Assembly: GCF_900104785.1 (NCBI RefSeq)
Contig: NZ_LT629733.1
Coordinates: 776,501-840,500 of the forward strand
Length of the DNA stretch: 64,000 nucleotides
Direction of reading: 5' to 3'
DNA from: Formosa sp. Hel1_31_208
Lineage (GTDB): Bacteria; Bacteroidota; Bacteroidia; Flavobacteriales; Flavobacteriaceae
Shown here: positions 18,746 through 26,505 of the stretch, one piece after another
Numbering within the stretch: position 1 is the first letter of the stretch
How the letters are laid out: the number at the start of each line of letters is the position of its first letter
Translations under genes and position numbers: made by a program
The notes under the pieces: model-generated
Databases searched by the model: none
Seen by the model: the letters and a program-made list of their open reading frames with translations, nothing else
What the model was told of the DNA's origin: nothing

Positions 18746-19714
18746 TCATTGGTCTTTCATAAAACGTTCAAAAAGCGCATAAAATTTTTCTGGTTCTTCT
18801 AAGTACGGATTATGGGCACTTTGTTCAAACATTTCAAATTGTGCTTGAGGCATAAATCGCTTATATTGCACTGCAAATTCTGGTGTGGAGACACCATCGT
18901 AGCGACCAGCGATTACGAGAGTTTTAGCTTTTACATCTTTTAATTGTTGTCTGTAATCTTGATTGATCATACTTCCTGACACATCAAAATCACCGTCTGG
19001 CCCAATAATGGCTGTATAAACATCTCCTGCCATACCTCTAAATTGTGTCTTCGGAACTTTAGATTTTAGTTTGGTATTGTGATAATAGATGTATTTTGTT
19101 GGGAAGTTACCATATACCGTTTTAAGAGGCTCTTGACTGGATAGATACCCCAAAGAGCGCAACGAATCTACGGCCTTCCATTTTTCAGGAAAATGGGTTT
19201 TGGCATAATGATTATAACTGTCACAATTGGCTTGCCACATCGCTCCTGAGTGAAATCCGTTAATCAAGACCATCTTGTCGACGTTGTCTTTATATGTAAT
19301 CGCATAAGCCTGTGCCGGAACAGTTCCGTAGGAGTGCCCAACAAGAGATATTTTATCAAAATTTAAAATTAATCTTAGTTTTTCAATCAGTTCGACATCA
19401 TTCTTTACGCTGTACTCTGAATTGTCTTTAGCGTTATCACTTTTGCCGCGACCTAACCAATCGAAAAAGACAACAGTGTTGGTCTTGTGATAGTGGCCAA
19501 AAGCACCTTGCATGTAGTCATGTGAATTTCCTGGGCCTCCAGGCAGAAAGAAAATAGGATCACCTTCTCCGAGTATTTCTACATTGATTTGGTACCCATC
19601 AATGGTATAAAATTTAGATTCGAATTTTTCAAAAATCTCCGGATCCGTTTGCGCGAAAATAATAGTGCTTGATGTCAGTATGAGGATGAGTAAGACTTTA
19701 AAAATCGATGTCAT
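18746..19714 (-). CDS. Secreted alpha/beta hydrolase, proline-iminopeptidase-like (S33)
   Basis: A 322-residue exported hydrolase. A signal peptide (to about residue 21, ending FAQ) is followed by the alpha/beta-hydrolase core. The oxyanion-hole region is LPGGPGNSHDYM (residues 57-68), close to the HGGPG of proline iminopeptidases. The nucleophile is Ser128 in GHSYG. The acid and base are in AGRYDGVSTPE and QSAHNPYLEEPE near the C-terminus. It should act in the periplasm or outside the cell on small peptides or esters. The exact substrate is open. It lies downstream of the flotillin operon but is separated from it by a strong terminator. Confidence 0.85.
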   Translation of the reverse strand: MTSIFKVLLILILTSSTIIFAQTDPEIFEKFESKFYTIDGYQINVEILGEGDPIFFLPGGPGNSHDYMQGAFGHYHKTNTVVFFDWLGRGKSDNAKDNSEYSVKNDVELIEKLRLILNFDKISLVGHSYGTVPAQAYAITYKDNVDKMVLINGFHSGAMWQANCDSYNHYAKTHFPEKWKAVDSLRSLGYLSSQEPLKTVYGNFPTKYIYYHNTKLKSKVPKTQFRGMAGDVYTAIIGPDGDFDVSGSMINQDYRQQLKDVKAKTLVIAGRYDGVSTPEFAVQYKRFMPQAQFEMFEQSAHNPYLEEPEKFYALFERFMKDQ

Positions 19715-19754
19715 AATTATGGTTTTGTGTAAAGATAATTAGAATGAGACAAAC

Positions 19755-19783
19755 AAAAAAAATCCGCTATTGAGCGGATTTTT
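19755..19783. terminator. Terminator after the flotillin gene
   Basis: ATCCGCT and AGCGGAT form a stem around ATTG, with A and T tracts outside. It ends the minus-strand flotillin transcript 11 bases after the stop. Confidence 0.85.
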
Positions 19784-19793
19784 AATATGAATC

Positions 19794-21227
19794 TTATTCT
19801 TCTTCAGTTTTCGTGGGAAGTGATTTTGGGTCCTCTGGTTCTTGTCTAGACTTGCCTTTAAGGTACTCTGGTAAATCCATTCCAGCCATATTAAACATAT
19901 CTTGTAATGGTGGTACTGATTTATACATACCCGATAGGAAATTAGCAGTAGATGATTTGCCATCCTCACCATTTCCACCATTTTCCCAAACGGTTACTTT
20001 ATCAATTTTAATATTCTTTATTGCTTCTGCTTGAGTTTTGACCAGTTCTGGTAATTTATCTGCAATTAACAATAAAACGGCATCTCTACTGCTGTTACCA
20101 GCTGCTTTGACGATTTCCTGTAAACCAGCGGCTTGTTTTGTTAAAACTTCAAATTGACCTTGCGCTTCTGCTTGAGCTTTAAATAGTATCGCATCGGCTT
20201 CACCTTTTGCTCGTCTTCTAATGCGTTCGGCTTCGGCTTCGGCATCTATCTCAACTTTGCGTTTATCAATTTCCGCAGGGATAATAATATCAGCCATTTG
20301 AGAGGAGCGTTCGCGTTCGGCTCTAGCTATCTCTGCATCTTTCTCAGCTGCATAGGATTCTTCTAAAGCTTTTGCGCCCTGTACTTTTTCCGAAGCAATT
20401 GCCACACGTTCAGCTTCTGCTTCACGTTGACGACGCAGTGAATCTGAATTGGCTACTGCAATTTTTGCTGTGTTCTCACCCTCAACAGCTTGTGCATTGG
20501 CAGCTGCAACTTGTGTTCTTTCATCCTGAACTGCGTTAGCTTCTCCAATAGAACCATCTCTGGTTTTCTCTGCAACCGATTTACGAGCAGCATTGATAGC
20601 GTGAGCCGCAGCCTCTTTACCAAGTGCTTCGATATAGCCAGACTCATCAACGATATCTGTAATGTTTACGTTAATTAATTTAAGACCTACTTTCTTTAAT
20701 TCAGTTTCTACACTCTGTGAGATATTGGTTAAGAATTTATCACGGTCATTATTAATTTCTTCAATATCCATTGAAGCCACAACTAAACGTAGTTGGCCAA
20801 AAATAATTTCTTGTGCTAGTTCTTGAATTTCATTTTGCCCTAGACCTAATAAACGTTCTGCTGCGTTTTGCATGATACCTGGCTCTGTGGAAATACCAAT
20901 GGTAAAACGTGATGGTACATTAACACGAATGTTTTGTTTAGACAATGCATTCACGAGATTAACTTCAATGGAAATTGGGGTTAAATCTAAGAACTCATAA
21001 TCTTGTATAACTGGAATAATAAAGGCTGCTCCACCATGAATACACTTCGCCGATTGACCACCGCCTACTTTTCCATAAACGACTAAAATCCGGTCGGAAG
21101 GACATCGTTTATAGCGCTTAATCAATATAATTAATGTTAATACAATGAATAAGGCTACAAATATGAGTAGCATAGGGCCGCCGAAGCCCTCTAAATTAAA
21201 GCTTTCTTGAATGCTCAGTAATTTCAT
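19794..21227 (-). CDS. Flotillin-family SPFH protein
   Basis: A 477-residue membrane scaffold protein. One N-terminal hydrophobic segment (about residues 18-37) anchors it. It is followed by an SPFH domain (about 40-210) and a long Ala/Glu-rich coiled coil (about 220-385) with many AEAE-type repeats. A Gly/Asn-rich linker and an acidic tail close it. Flotillins form large oligomers that organise membrane microdomains. The gene starts inside the end of the NfeD-like gene (32-base overlap), the usual bacterial pairing of these two families. The length and layout match YuaG/FloT-type flotillins rather than the shorter FloA type. Confidence 0.9.
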   Translation of the reverse strand: MKLLSIQESFNLEGFGGPMLLIFVALFIVLTLIILIKRYKRCPSDRILVVYGKVGGGQSAKCIHGGAAFIIPVIQDYEFLDLTPISIEVNLVNALSKQNIRVNVPSRFTIGISTEPGIMQNAAERLLGLGQNEIQELAQEIIFGQLRLVVASMDIEEINNDRDKFLTNISQSVETELKKVGLKLINVNITDIVDESGYIEALGKEAAAHAINAARKSVAEKTRDGSIGEANAVQDERTQVAAANAQAVEGENTAKIAVANSDSLRRQREAEAERVAIASEKVQGAKALEESYAAEKDAEIARAERERSSQMADIIIPAEIDKRKVEIDAEAEAERIRRRAKGEADAILFKAQAEAQGQFEVLTKQAAGLQEIVKAAGNSSRDAVLLLIADKLPELVKTQAEAIKNIKIDKVTVWENGGNGEDGKSSTANFLSGMYKSVPPLQDMFNMAGMDLPEYLKGKSRQEPEDPKSLPTKTEEE

Positions 21228-21828
21228 AAGTTTTTTGTTTTAATGGTTCAATAGGTTTTTTTGTTTGGTCAACGATGAGTAGACCGTTAGAAGTTACATC
21301 GACAACCTTTATTATGGTTCCTGATTTTAATTCTGTTAGGGAATCGGTTAGGGCATCTAATTCACGCACTGCACCTTGCACTCTTACACTCACTTTTCCC
21401 ATTTTGGTGCGATCTGCGCCAATAGGAAGATATACTTCGCCTATAGCACCAATCGCATTGCGATAATTAAGCGTTCCACTATCAGAGAGTTTTGTGATAA
21501 AATAAAACAGTGCCGCCATGATTAACATCATTAGTAATCCACACACAATAGAAGTAATGATGGTTAGAGGTGTCGAGAGTCCTGCATCTATGCAAGCAAT
21601 TCCACTCCAGCCAAAAATGGTAAAGAATCCTACAAGATTTTTAAATGATATAAATTGAAATCCTGTCCCGATATCTGCGTCCATATCTGTATCGAAATCG
21701 CCAATATCATCTACGTCTCCACCAATAAACGCTGTGGTCATAACAATCGTAAAAATTAGAGAGCCAATAAGTGCAATTAGCCAGTATACTTTGGATAAAA
21801 ATTCTAAGTTTGAAAACCATTCTAGCAT
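21196..21828 (-). CDS. NfeD-like membrane protein, flotillin partner
   Basis: A 210-residue protein with an N-terminal hydrophobic segment (about 12-32), an acidic loop rich in Asp (DVDDIGDFDTDMDADIG), and one or two more membrane segments (about 62-110). A C-terminal OB-like domain (about 120-200) contains GAIGEVYLPIG and GLLIVDQTKKP, as in NfeD proteins. NfeD proteins are the constant partners of SPFH proteins. The 32-base overlap with the flotillin gene suggests translational coupling and a shared complex. No promoter with a good -7 box was found just upstream. Confidence 0.8.
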   Translation of the reverse strand: MLEWFSNLEFLSKVYWLIALIGSLIFTIVMTTAFIGGDVDDIGDFDTDMDADIGTGFQFISFKNLVGFFTIFGWSGIACIDAGLSTPLTIITSIVCGLLMMLIMAALFYFITKLSDSGTLNYRNAIGAIGEVYLPIGADRTKMGKVSVRVQGAVRELDALTDSLTELKSGTIIKVVDVTSNGLLIVDQTKKPIEPLKQKTYEITEHSRKL

Positions 21829-22106
21829 AACTTTAAGGATTAAAATGAATTAATAAATATACGATGATTATAAAGTTTTAGCAACCTAATTTTGAAAGTA
21901 AAAACAGCATCAGTTTACCCGCCAAAAAGCTACTTAATTTTTATAAGTGCAGTGCTTTAATAATTCCGAAAAGGAATGCTTTGAAGATGTGATGGTTTTG
22001 AGAAGTGTTGTTTTATGAAAAGTTAATTTGTAACACTTTGCATATAGCTTACTTTCTATTATATGTAGACATTGTTAGACAATTGTTACAAAAAATTCTT
22101 TTTATT

Positions 22107-23933
22107 TTAGTTAAAACTGTATCGCATACCAAATAATACATTACTTGGCGGCATAGGCACAAATCCAGTTTCAATGTATTCTGCATTAAAAATGTTACTA
22201 GCGGTAATATTAAACTCCATTTGTTTTAAGCGCATAACTATTGATGCGTCCCAAACATTATAGGTTTGTCCTGTGGTACGTTCGACATATTTATACACCA
22301 TATTTTGACGAACATTTTTAAATAACTGTGTGCTAAACCGCGCATTAAATTGATGCTTTAAGGTATTTAAAGCGTATCGTGATAGGTCTTCATTTTGATC
22401 TAAAATATTGTCGTCTAAAAAAGCATAGCCAAAAGCTAAGGTTTGTGTAAAACCTCTGATTATAAAGTTATAAGAGGCGTCAAATTCAAGACCTTTAGTA
22501 TTAACTTCAGTGATATTGGTTGCGGTAAATATGCCTTGGGAAACATTAGGTCTGATATAATCAATAAGGTTGGTGGCATCTCTATTAAAAAAAGCAACCG
22601 ACGCAGAAAATTTAGATGTAAAATATTTTAACCCTACTTCTTGTGCAAAGGCTTCTTCTGGTTCTAAATCAGGGTTTCCAGCGGTTGCAGGATCGCTGTA
22701 GAACAAATCGGTATAAGTTGGTATTCTGTAAGTATAACCCATATTTCCATAGGCTCTTAGGTTGTTCGAAATTTGAAATCCAACATCTAGTCCAGGGAAG
22801 GCATGAAATTTAAAGTCTGAGAAATAGGTGAGCGCAATACCTGGTGTAATGTCTAGTTTGTTATTGGCCAATTTGAATTGATGTTCGACAAATATATTAG
22901 TCATAAATCGGTTTCGCATTCCTAGGTTGTTACTTCTTAAATAGATTTTAGACATATCTACACCAAATCCAGTTACACCTGCTTTGGATGTGTAAGATGC
23001 ATTCGCCTCCACGCCAATTTTATCTGAAATATGAAAATTTCTGAAAAAACCAGGATCATCGCGTCTCAGTAAAAACATGTCCTGATTGCGCTTCCAATAT
23101 ATGCGAGGTTGTATTTTTAATTTAGCCGATTTAAATGTCGTGGTGAACGCTACTAAGCTGTTTTGAGTTTCCTCGTATTCATTAAATGTAGGATTAGTAG
23201 TATAGAAGTTTTCAGCACCAAAATTACGCTCAAAGTAGGTGGCAATTAGTTCTATTGGCTGCTTGTTTTTATTAAAGATACTTTTGAGAAAGTAATTTGA
23301 ATTGTCATAATCTGAGTTATTGCGATACCCTTCAGAGGTTACTTTTCCAGCATGTACAATATGAGATGAATTCTGTAATTCGCCACCAAGGGTTACTGAT
23401 GCATTTAACTGTCCGAATGAACCTGTTTCTAAATTTGCTGAAACCGTATCATTTGAGTTGTTTTTGGTGACAATATTTATGGCTCCTGTGAAAGCATTTT
23501 GTCCAAATATACGAGCTGCAGGGCCTTTGATGATCTCAATTCGTTCAATAACGTCCAAAGGAAGTGCTGCATTCATAGTATGATGTCCCGTTTGAGCATC
23601 ATCCATTTTTATACCATCAATAAGGAGTAAGGTCTGATCAAAGCCTCCACCTCTAATGTACAAATCGGCCTGACTTCCTCCAGTACCGCGTCTGCGGATA
23701 TCTACACCGGCAACTTGTTGTAATAAGTCTGCAATATTTACAGCTGCACTGTTTTTAATGTCAGCAGAAGTGATTACAGTGATGGTTCTAGAATTTTCCT
23801 TGAAAGGAATGTCGATTCGTGTTGATGAAATTGTGATTGAATCTAAGTTTTGGGACGGAATATCTTGCGCAAAACAATGAACGGTAAATAGAATAGAAAT
23901 TAGGGTTAAAATAAATCGTATATGTAGGTGCAT
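22107..23933 (-). CDS. TonB-dependent receptor, BtuB-like layout
   Basis: About 608 residues: a signal peptide (MHLHIRFILTLISILFTVHC), a plug (about residues 30-150 with the DLYIRGGGFDQTLLLIDG and GPAARIFGQNAFTGAINIVT motifs) and a barrel that ends in NVLFGMRYSFN. It has no N-terminal regulatory domain and is short, like BtuB, CirA and other iron or cobalamin receptors. The substrate is not shown, and no cobalamin riboswitch is visible upstream. I prefer the ATG at 23933 because a -7 box at 23952-23959 overlaps the alternative start at 23954. The gene is divergent from the DUF2975 operon. Confidence 0.86.
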   Translation of the reverse strand: MHLHIRFILTLISILFTVHCFAQDIPSQNLDSITISSTRIDIPFKENSRTITVITSADIKNSAAVNIADLLQQVAGVDIRRRGTGGSQADLYIRGGGFDQTLLLIDGIKMDDAQTGHHTMNAALPLDVIERIEIIKGPAARIFGQNAFTGAINIVTKNNSNDTVSANLETGSFGQLNASVTLGGELQNSSHIVHAGKVTSEGYRNNSDYDNSNYFLKSIFNKNKQPIELIATYFERNFGAENFYTTNPTFNEYEETQNSLVAFTTTFKSAKLKIQPRIYWKRNQDMFLLRRDDPGFFRNFHISDKIGVEANASYTSKAGVTGFGVDMSKIYLRSNNLGMRNRFMTNIFVEHQFKLANNKLDITPGIALTYFSDFKFHAFPGLDVGFQISNNLRAYGNMGYTYRIPTYTDLFYSDPATAGNPDLEPEEAFAQEVGLKYFTSKFSASVAFFNRDATNLIDYIRPNVSQGIFTATNITEVNTKGLEFDASYNFIIRGFTQTLAFGYAFLDDNILDQNEDLSRYALNTLKHQFNARFSTQLFKNVRQNMVYKYVERTTGQTYNVWDASIVMRLKQMEFNITASNIFNAEYIETGFVPMPPSNVLFGMRYSFN

Positions 23934-23951
23934 TAGTGCTAAAATTTTGAG

Positions 23952-23959
23952 CAAAGTTA
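23952..23959 (-). promoter_or_regulatory. -7 box of the BtuB-like receptor gene
   Basis: TAACTTTG on the minus strand (complement of 23952-23959) matches TAnnTTTG and predicts a leader of about 13 bases before the ATG at 23933. It rules out the ATG at 23954. Confidence 0.5.
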
Positions 23960-24011
23960 GTATTATTTTATTCCTAAAAAAGGTTTTGTTTTAAAATAAT
24001 GACGTGTAAAA

Positions 24012-24060
24012 TTATTGTTTTACGATAATTTTTATACATTTGTTATTGTTAAACGATAAT
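24012..24060 (+). promoter_or_regulatory. Paired operator-like repeats in the DUF2975 operon promoter
   Basis: Two 18-base copies, TTATTGTTTTACGATAAT (24012-24029) and TTATTGTTAAACGATAAT (24043-24060), are identical at 16 of 18 positions and lie 31 bases apart, about three helical turns. Each is itself nearly palindromic (TTATYGT...ACGATAA). They flank the -7 box and cover the upstream TTG. This suggests sites for the operon's own HTH protein encoded at 25081-25287. Confidence 0.6.
24015..24042 (+). promoter_or_regulatory. Promoter of the DUF2975-HTH operon
   Basis: TTG at 24015-24017 and TACATTTG at 24035-24042 are separated by 17 bases. The predicted start is near 24048, inside the second repeat, 27 bases before the ATG. 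Confidence 0.65.
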
Positions 24061-24074
24061 CAAATAACTTAATC

Positions 24075-24599
24075 ATGAAAGACAATACGAATATTTTAAC
24101 AATCATAACTTGGGTTGTTTTGCTGTCTGCCATTTCAGTATTGCTCAATGATTTACGTGAGTTTGATTTTAATCGATTTGAAGAGTTTCAAAATTGGGCA
24201 AAAACCGCTGATAAGAATGAATCTTGGTTTGCATCAAAAAATGTAATCCAATGGAATTATTATGCTATTAGTGCCGGTTTGTTCTTTTGGCGAGGGTATC
24301 TCATTTATGGCTTTTCTTATTTTTTATCAATCCTAAAGGAAATTGAAAACGGACATTACTTTAGCGATAACAATATCAAATACTTTAAAAAAATTGGAAA
24401 TATTTTTATTCAGTACACCATAAGTGTATTGATTTTACGGTTTATTTTGGCCTTGATTGGAGAGTCAACCTTTAACTTTTTTAATGAGCTCAAGGCAGAA
24501 TTCACCTTTTTAATTCCGGCAGGTTTGGCCTTTTATATTCTTGCTGAAATTTTTAAACGCGGAAAACAAGCTGAAGAGGATAATGAATTAACGATATAA
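24075..24599 (+). CDS. DUF2975 membrane protein (first copy)
   Basis: A 174-residue membrane protein with four hydrophobic segments (about residues 8-24, 58-82, 108-130 and 143-162). After the second helix it has the LKEIENGHYFSDNNIKYFKKIGN segment, which is the DUF2975 hallmark, and it ends with an EDNELTI tail. DUF2975 proteins are typically encoded beside a small Cro/C1-type HTH protein, and their role is unknown. The stop is two bases before the next gene. The second gene in the operon is a shorter paralog with the same QENELTI-type tail. The likely role is a membrane sensor or stress protein that works with the HTH protein; this is inference from context only. Confidence 0.8.
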   Translation: MKDNTNILTIITWVVLLSAISVLLNDLREFDFNRFEEFQNWAKTADKNESWFASKNVIQWNYYAISAGLFFWRGYLIYGFSYFLSILKEIENGHYFSDNNIKYFKKIGNIFIQYTISVLILRFILALIGESTFNFFNELKAEFTFLIPAGLAFYILAEIFKRGKQAEEDNELTI

Positions 24600-24601
24600 C
24601 T

Positions 24602-25078
24602 ATGAGAAAAATAAAATTTCTAAATGCTTTTGTTAAAGTGTTGATTGTGATATATATATGTCACTTTGTAGCCAATTTCTATCTCACTTTTTTCACTGAT
24701 TTTATCAAGTCCTATGAAGATCTGTATAAAGGTTTTATTTTTGGATATTATACCCAATTTGTAAGCATAGTATTTTCTATACTAACATTTCTAGGTTTAT
24801 TACTCATTAAGATTGGTTTGGGTAGTATTATTAAAGATGGACTCTTTAATTTTAAAAGTGCTACTAAATTTAAAACTGCTGGTAAGTTGTTCCTCGTTTC
24901 AGGTTTTTTAAGTCTGGTTTTTAGCGTGGTATTGTTTTATTGTTCTCAAGAATTAGCCTTAATAGGCGAAATAGGACAAGATTTTCTTTTAATGGTCATA
25001 GGGTTTAGCTTATATATTATAGCGGATGTTTTACAAAATGGGAGCCTCCTAAAACAAGAAAATGAATTAACAATCTAA
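24602..25078 (+). CDS. DUF2975-like membrane protein (second copy)
   Basis: A 158-residue protein with four hydrophobic segments (about residues 10-30, 45-72, 96-116 and 122-145). It has the same general plan and the same final residues (ENELTI) as the gene before it, which points to an old tandem duplication. In place of the NGHYFSDNN segment it has IIKDGLFNFKSATKFKTAG, so the loop has diverged. Two-base gaps to both neighbours suggest translational coupling. The function is unknown. Confidence 0.72.
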   Translation: MRKIKFLNAFVKVLIVIYICHFVANFYLTFFTDFIKSYEDLYKGFIFGYYTQFVSIVFSILTFLGLLLIKIGLGSIIKDGLFNFKSATKFKTAGKLFLVSGFLSLVFSVVLFYCSQELALIGEIGQDFLLMVIGFSLYIIADVLQNGSLLKQENELTI

Positions 25079-25080
25079 TC

Positions 25081-25287
25081 ATGCCAATAGTAATTAATTT
25101 AGATGTCATGTTGACAAAGCGAGGAATGAAGAGCAATGAACTTGCAGAAATTGTTGGCATTACCACAGCAAACCTTTCCATTTTAAAAACAGGAAAAGCC
25201 AAAGCAATGCGATTTTCTACTTTGGCAGCTATTTGTAAAGCTTTAGATTGTCAGCCAGCTGATATATTGGAATATATAGAAGAGTAG
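25081..25287 (+). CDS. Small Cro/C1-type HTH regulator (YozG-like)
   Basis: A 68-residue single-domain HTH protein. Residues 11-62 form the lambda-repressor-like fold: KRGMKSNELAEIVGITTANL gives helices 1-3 and SILKTGKAKAMRF the recognition turn. The end LAAICKALDCQPADILEYIEE is characteristic of the YozG type found with DUF2975 genes. It has no ligand or membrane domain. It follows the second DUF2975 gene by two bases and probably binds the paired repeats at 24012-24060. Its stop codon directly abuts the stop codon of the convergent dinB gene, leaving no spacer for a terminator. Confidence 0.85.
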   Translation: MPIVINLDVMLTKRGMKSNELAEIVGITTANLSILKTGKAKAMRFSTLAAICKALDCQPADILEYIEE

Positions 25288-26505
25288 TTACTGCCGTCTA
25301 TTAGCTAATAGAGGAGGAGGTTCTCCTGTAAACGGATTCCATCTACTAATCGTTTTAGCTTCCATGCCTGCCGCGTTTATGACAGCTCTATCTCCATAAC
25401 GCTCACGCATTTTGTCTATGGCTTCGCTGAGGTGTAGTAGTTTCTCATCGTCCTCAAACAAATGAATTTGATGCCCGCCTTCTACCAAATGACTAAATTT
25501 TACGCCAACTAATCGCACTAGAAGTCGGCGATTATAGAGCTTTTTAAACAAATCTAAGACTACAGTAATGATACTGTGGTCCATAGAGCTGTAAGGAATC
25601 CGTTGTTGTTGTGTATAAGTTTGAAAATCGGAATAGCGAATTTTAAAGGTCACGCAAGCGGTTAGTTTATTACCACGTCGTAATTGATAAGCTAAGTTTT
25701 CTGCCATAGCAATCACAATGCCTTTTAGTTTAGAGATGTCGGTTGTATCTTTGTTAAAGGTGCGTTCTGTAGAAATTGATTTTCGTTCGTGGTATTGTAC
25801 TACGGGACTGTTGTCGATCCCATTTGCTTTTTGCCAAATAGAAAGGCCGTTTTTCCCTAAGACCTTATGCATTAATTCCATAGGCATTTCCTGTACGGTT
25901 TTAATTTGTTTGACACCCAGATCACATAAAGCTTTGTAGGTGACATTACCAACCATTGGAATTTTTTTCACTGAAAGTGGTGCAAGAAAAGGTTTTTCGG
26001 TTCCTGAAAGAATACGTATTTCATTATTCGGTTTGGCTTCTCCTGTGGCTATTTTTGAAACGGTTTTATTCAGGGATAATCCAAATGAAATGGGCAATCC
26101 TGTTTCTTTAATGATACGTTGGCGCAACTCTGAAGCCAGTTTGTGACAGCCAAAAAATTTATCCATTCCTGTAAGATCAATATAAAATTCATCAACAGAA
26201 GTCTTTTCGTATAAAGGGACACTGTCTTTAATAACGTCTGTTACATCTTGTGAAAATTTTGTGTAAACACCTGTATTTCCTCTAAGGATAATAGCTTCTG
26301 GGCACAGTTGTTTGGCCATACGCATTGGCATCGCAGAATGTATACCAAATTGTCGAGCCTCATAACTGCAGGATGCCACCACGCCACGATCACTCGTGCC
26401 ACCAATAAGCACAGGTTTACCGTTAAGTTTACTATCAAGTAAGCGTTCACAGGATACGAAAAACGTATCTAAATCCATGTGTACTATAGAACGGTTGTAG
26501 CTCAT
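25288..26505 (-). CDS. dinB: Y-family DNA polymerase IV (DinB)
   Basis: A 405-residue translesion polymerase. The palm has D11 in VHMDLDTFFVSCE and D105-E106 in SVDEFYIDL, the catalytic acidic residues. The little-finger region ends with a QIHLF peptide (346-350), which fits the sliding-clamp-binding pattern, and then a proline-rich tail (WNPFTGEPPPLL). The start overlaps the stop of the upstream dnaE2-like gene in a TAATG, so translation is coupled. Together with the S24 regulator this makes a compact mutagenesis cassette. It could be called DinB or an ImuB-like unit, but all catalytic residues are retained, unlike in ImuB. Confidence 0.9.
   Translation of the reverse strand: MSYNRSIVHMDLDTFFVSCERLLDSKLNGKPVLIGGTSDRGVVASCSYEARQFGIHSAMPMRMAKQLCPEAIILRGNTGVYTKFSQDVTDVIKDSVPLYEKTSVDEFYIDLTGMDKFFGCHKLASELRQRIIKETGLPISFGLSLNKTVSKIATGEAKPNNEIRILSGTEKPFLAPLSVKKIPMVGNVTYKALCDLGVKQIKTVQEMPMELMHKVLGKNGLSIWQKANGIDNSPVVQYHERKSISTERTFNKDTTDISKLKGIVIAMAENLAYQLRRGNKLTACVTFKIRYSDFQTYTQQQRIPYSSMDHSIITVVLDLFKKLYNRRLLVRLVGVKFSHLVEGGHQIHLFEDDEKLLHLSEAIDKMRERYGDRAVINAAGMEAKTISRWNPFTGEPPPLLANRRQ

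Noticed and set aside
19739..19981. An 80-codon frame on the minus strand near the flotillin end
   Set aside because: It runs out of phase through the flotillin 3-prime end and through the terminator hairpin at 19755-19783.
23934..24060. Cobalamin riboswitch before the BtuB-like receptor
   Set aside because: The leader after the predicted start is only about 13 bases, and no conserved cobalamin-box-like sequence is visible in the 127 bases between the genes.
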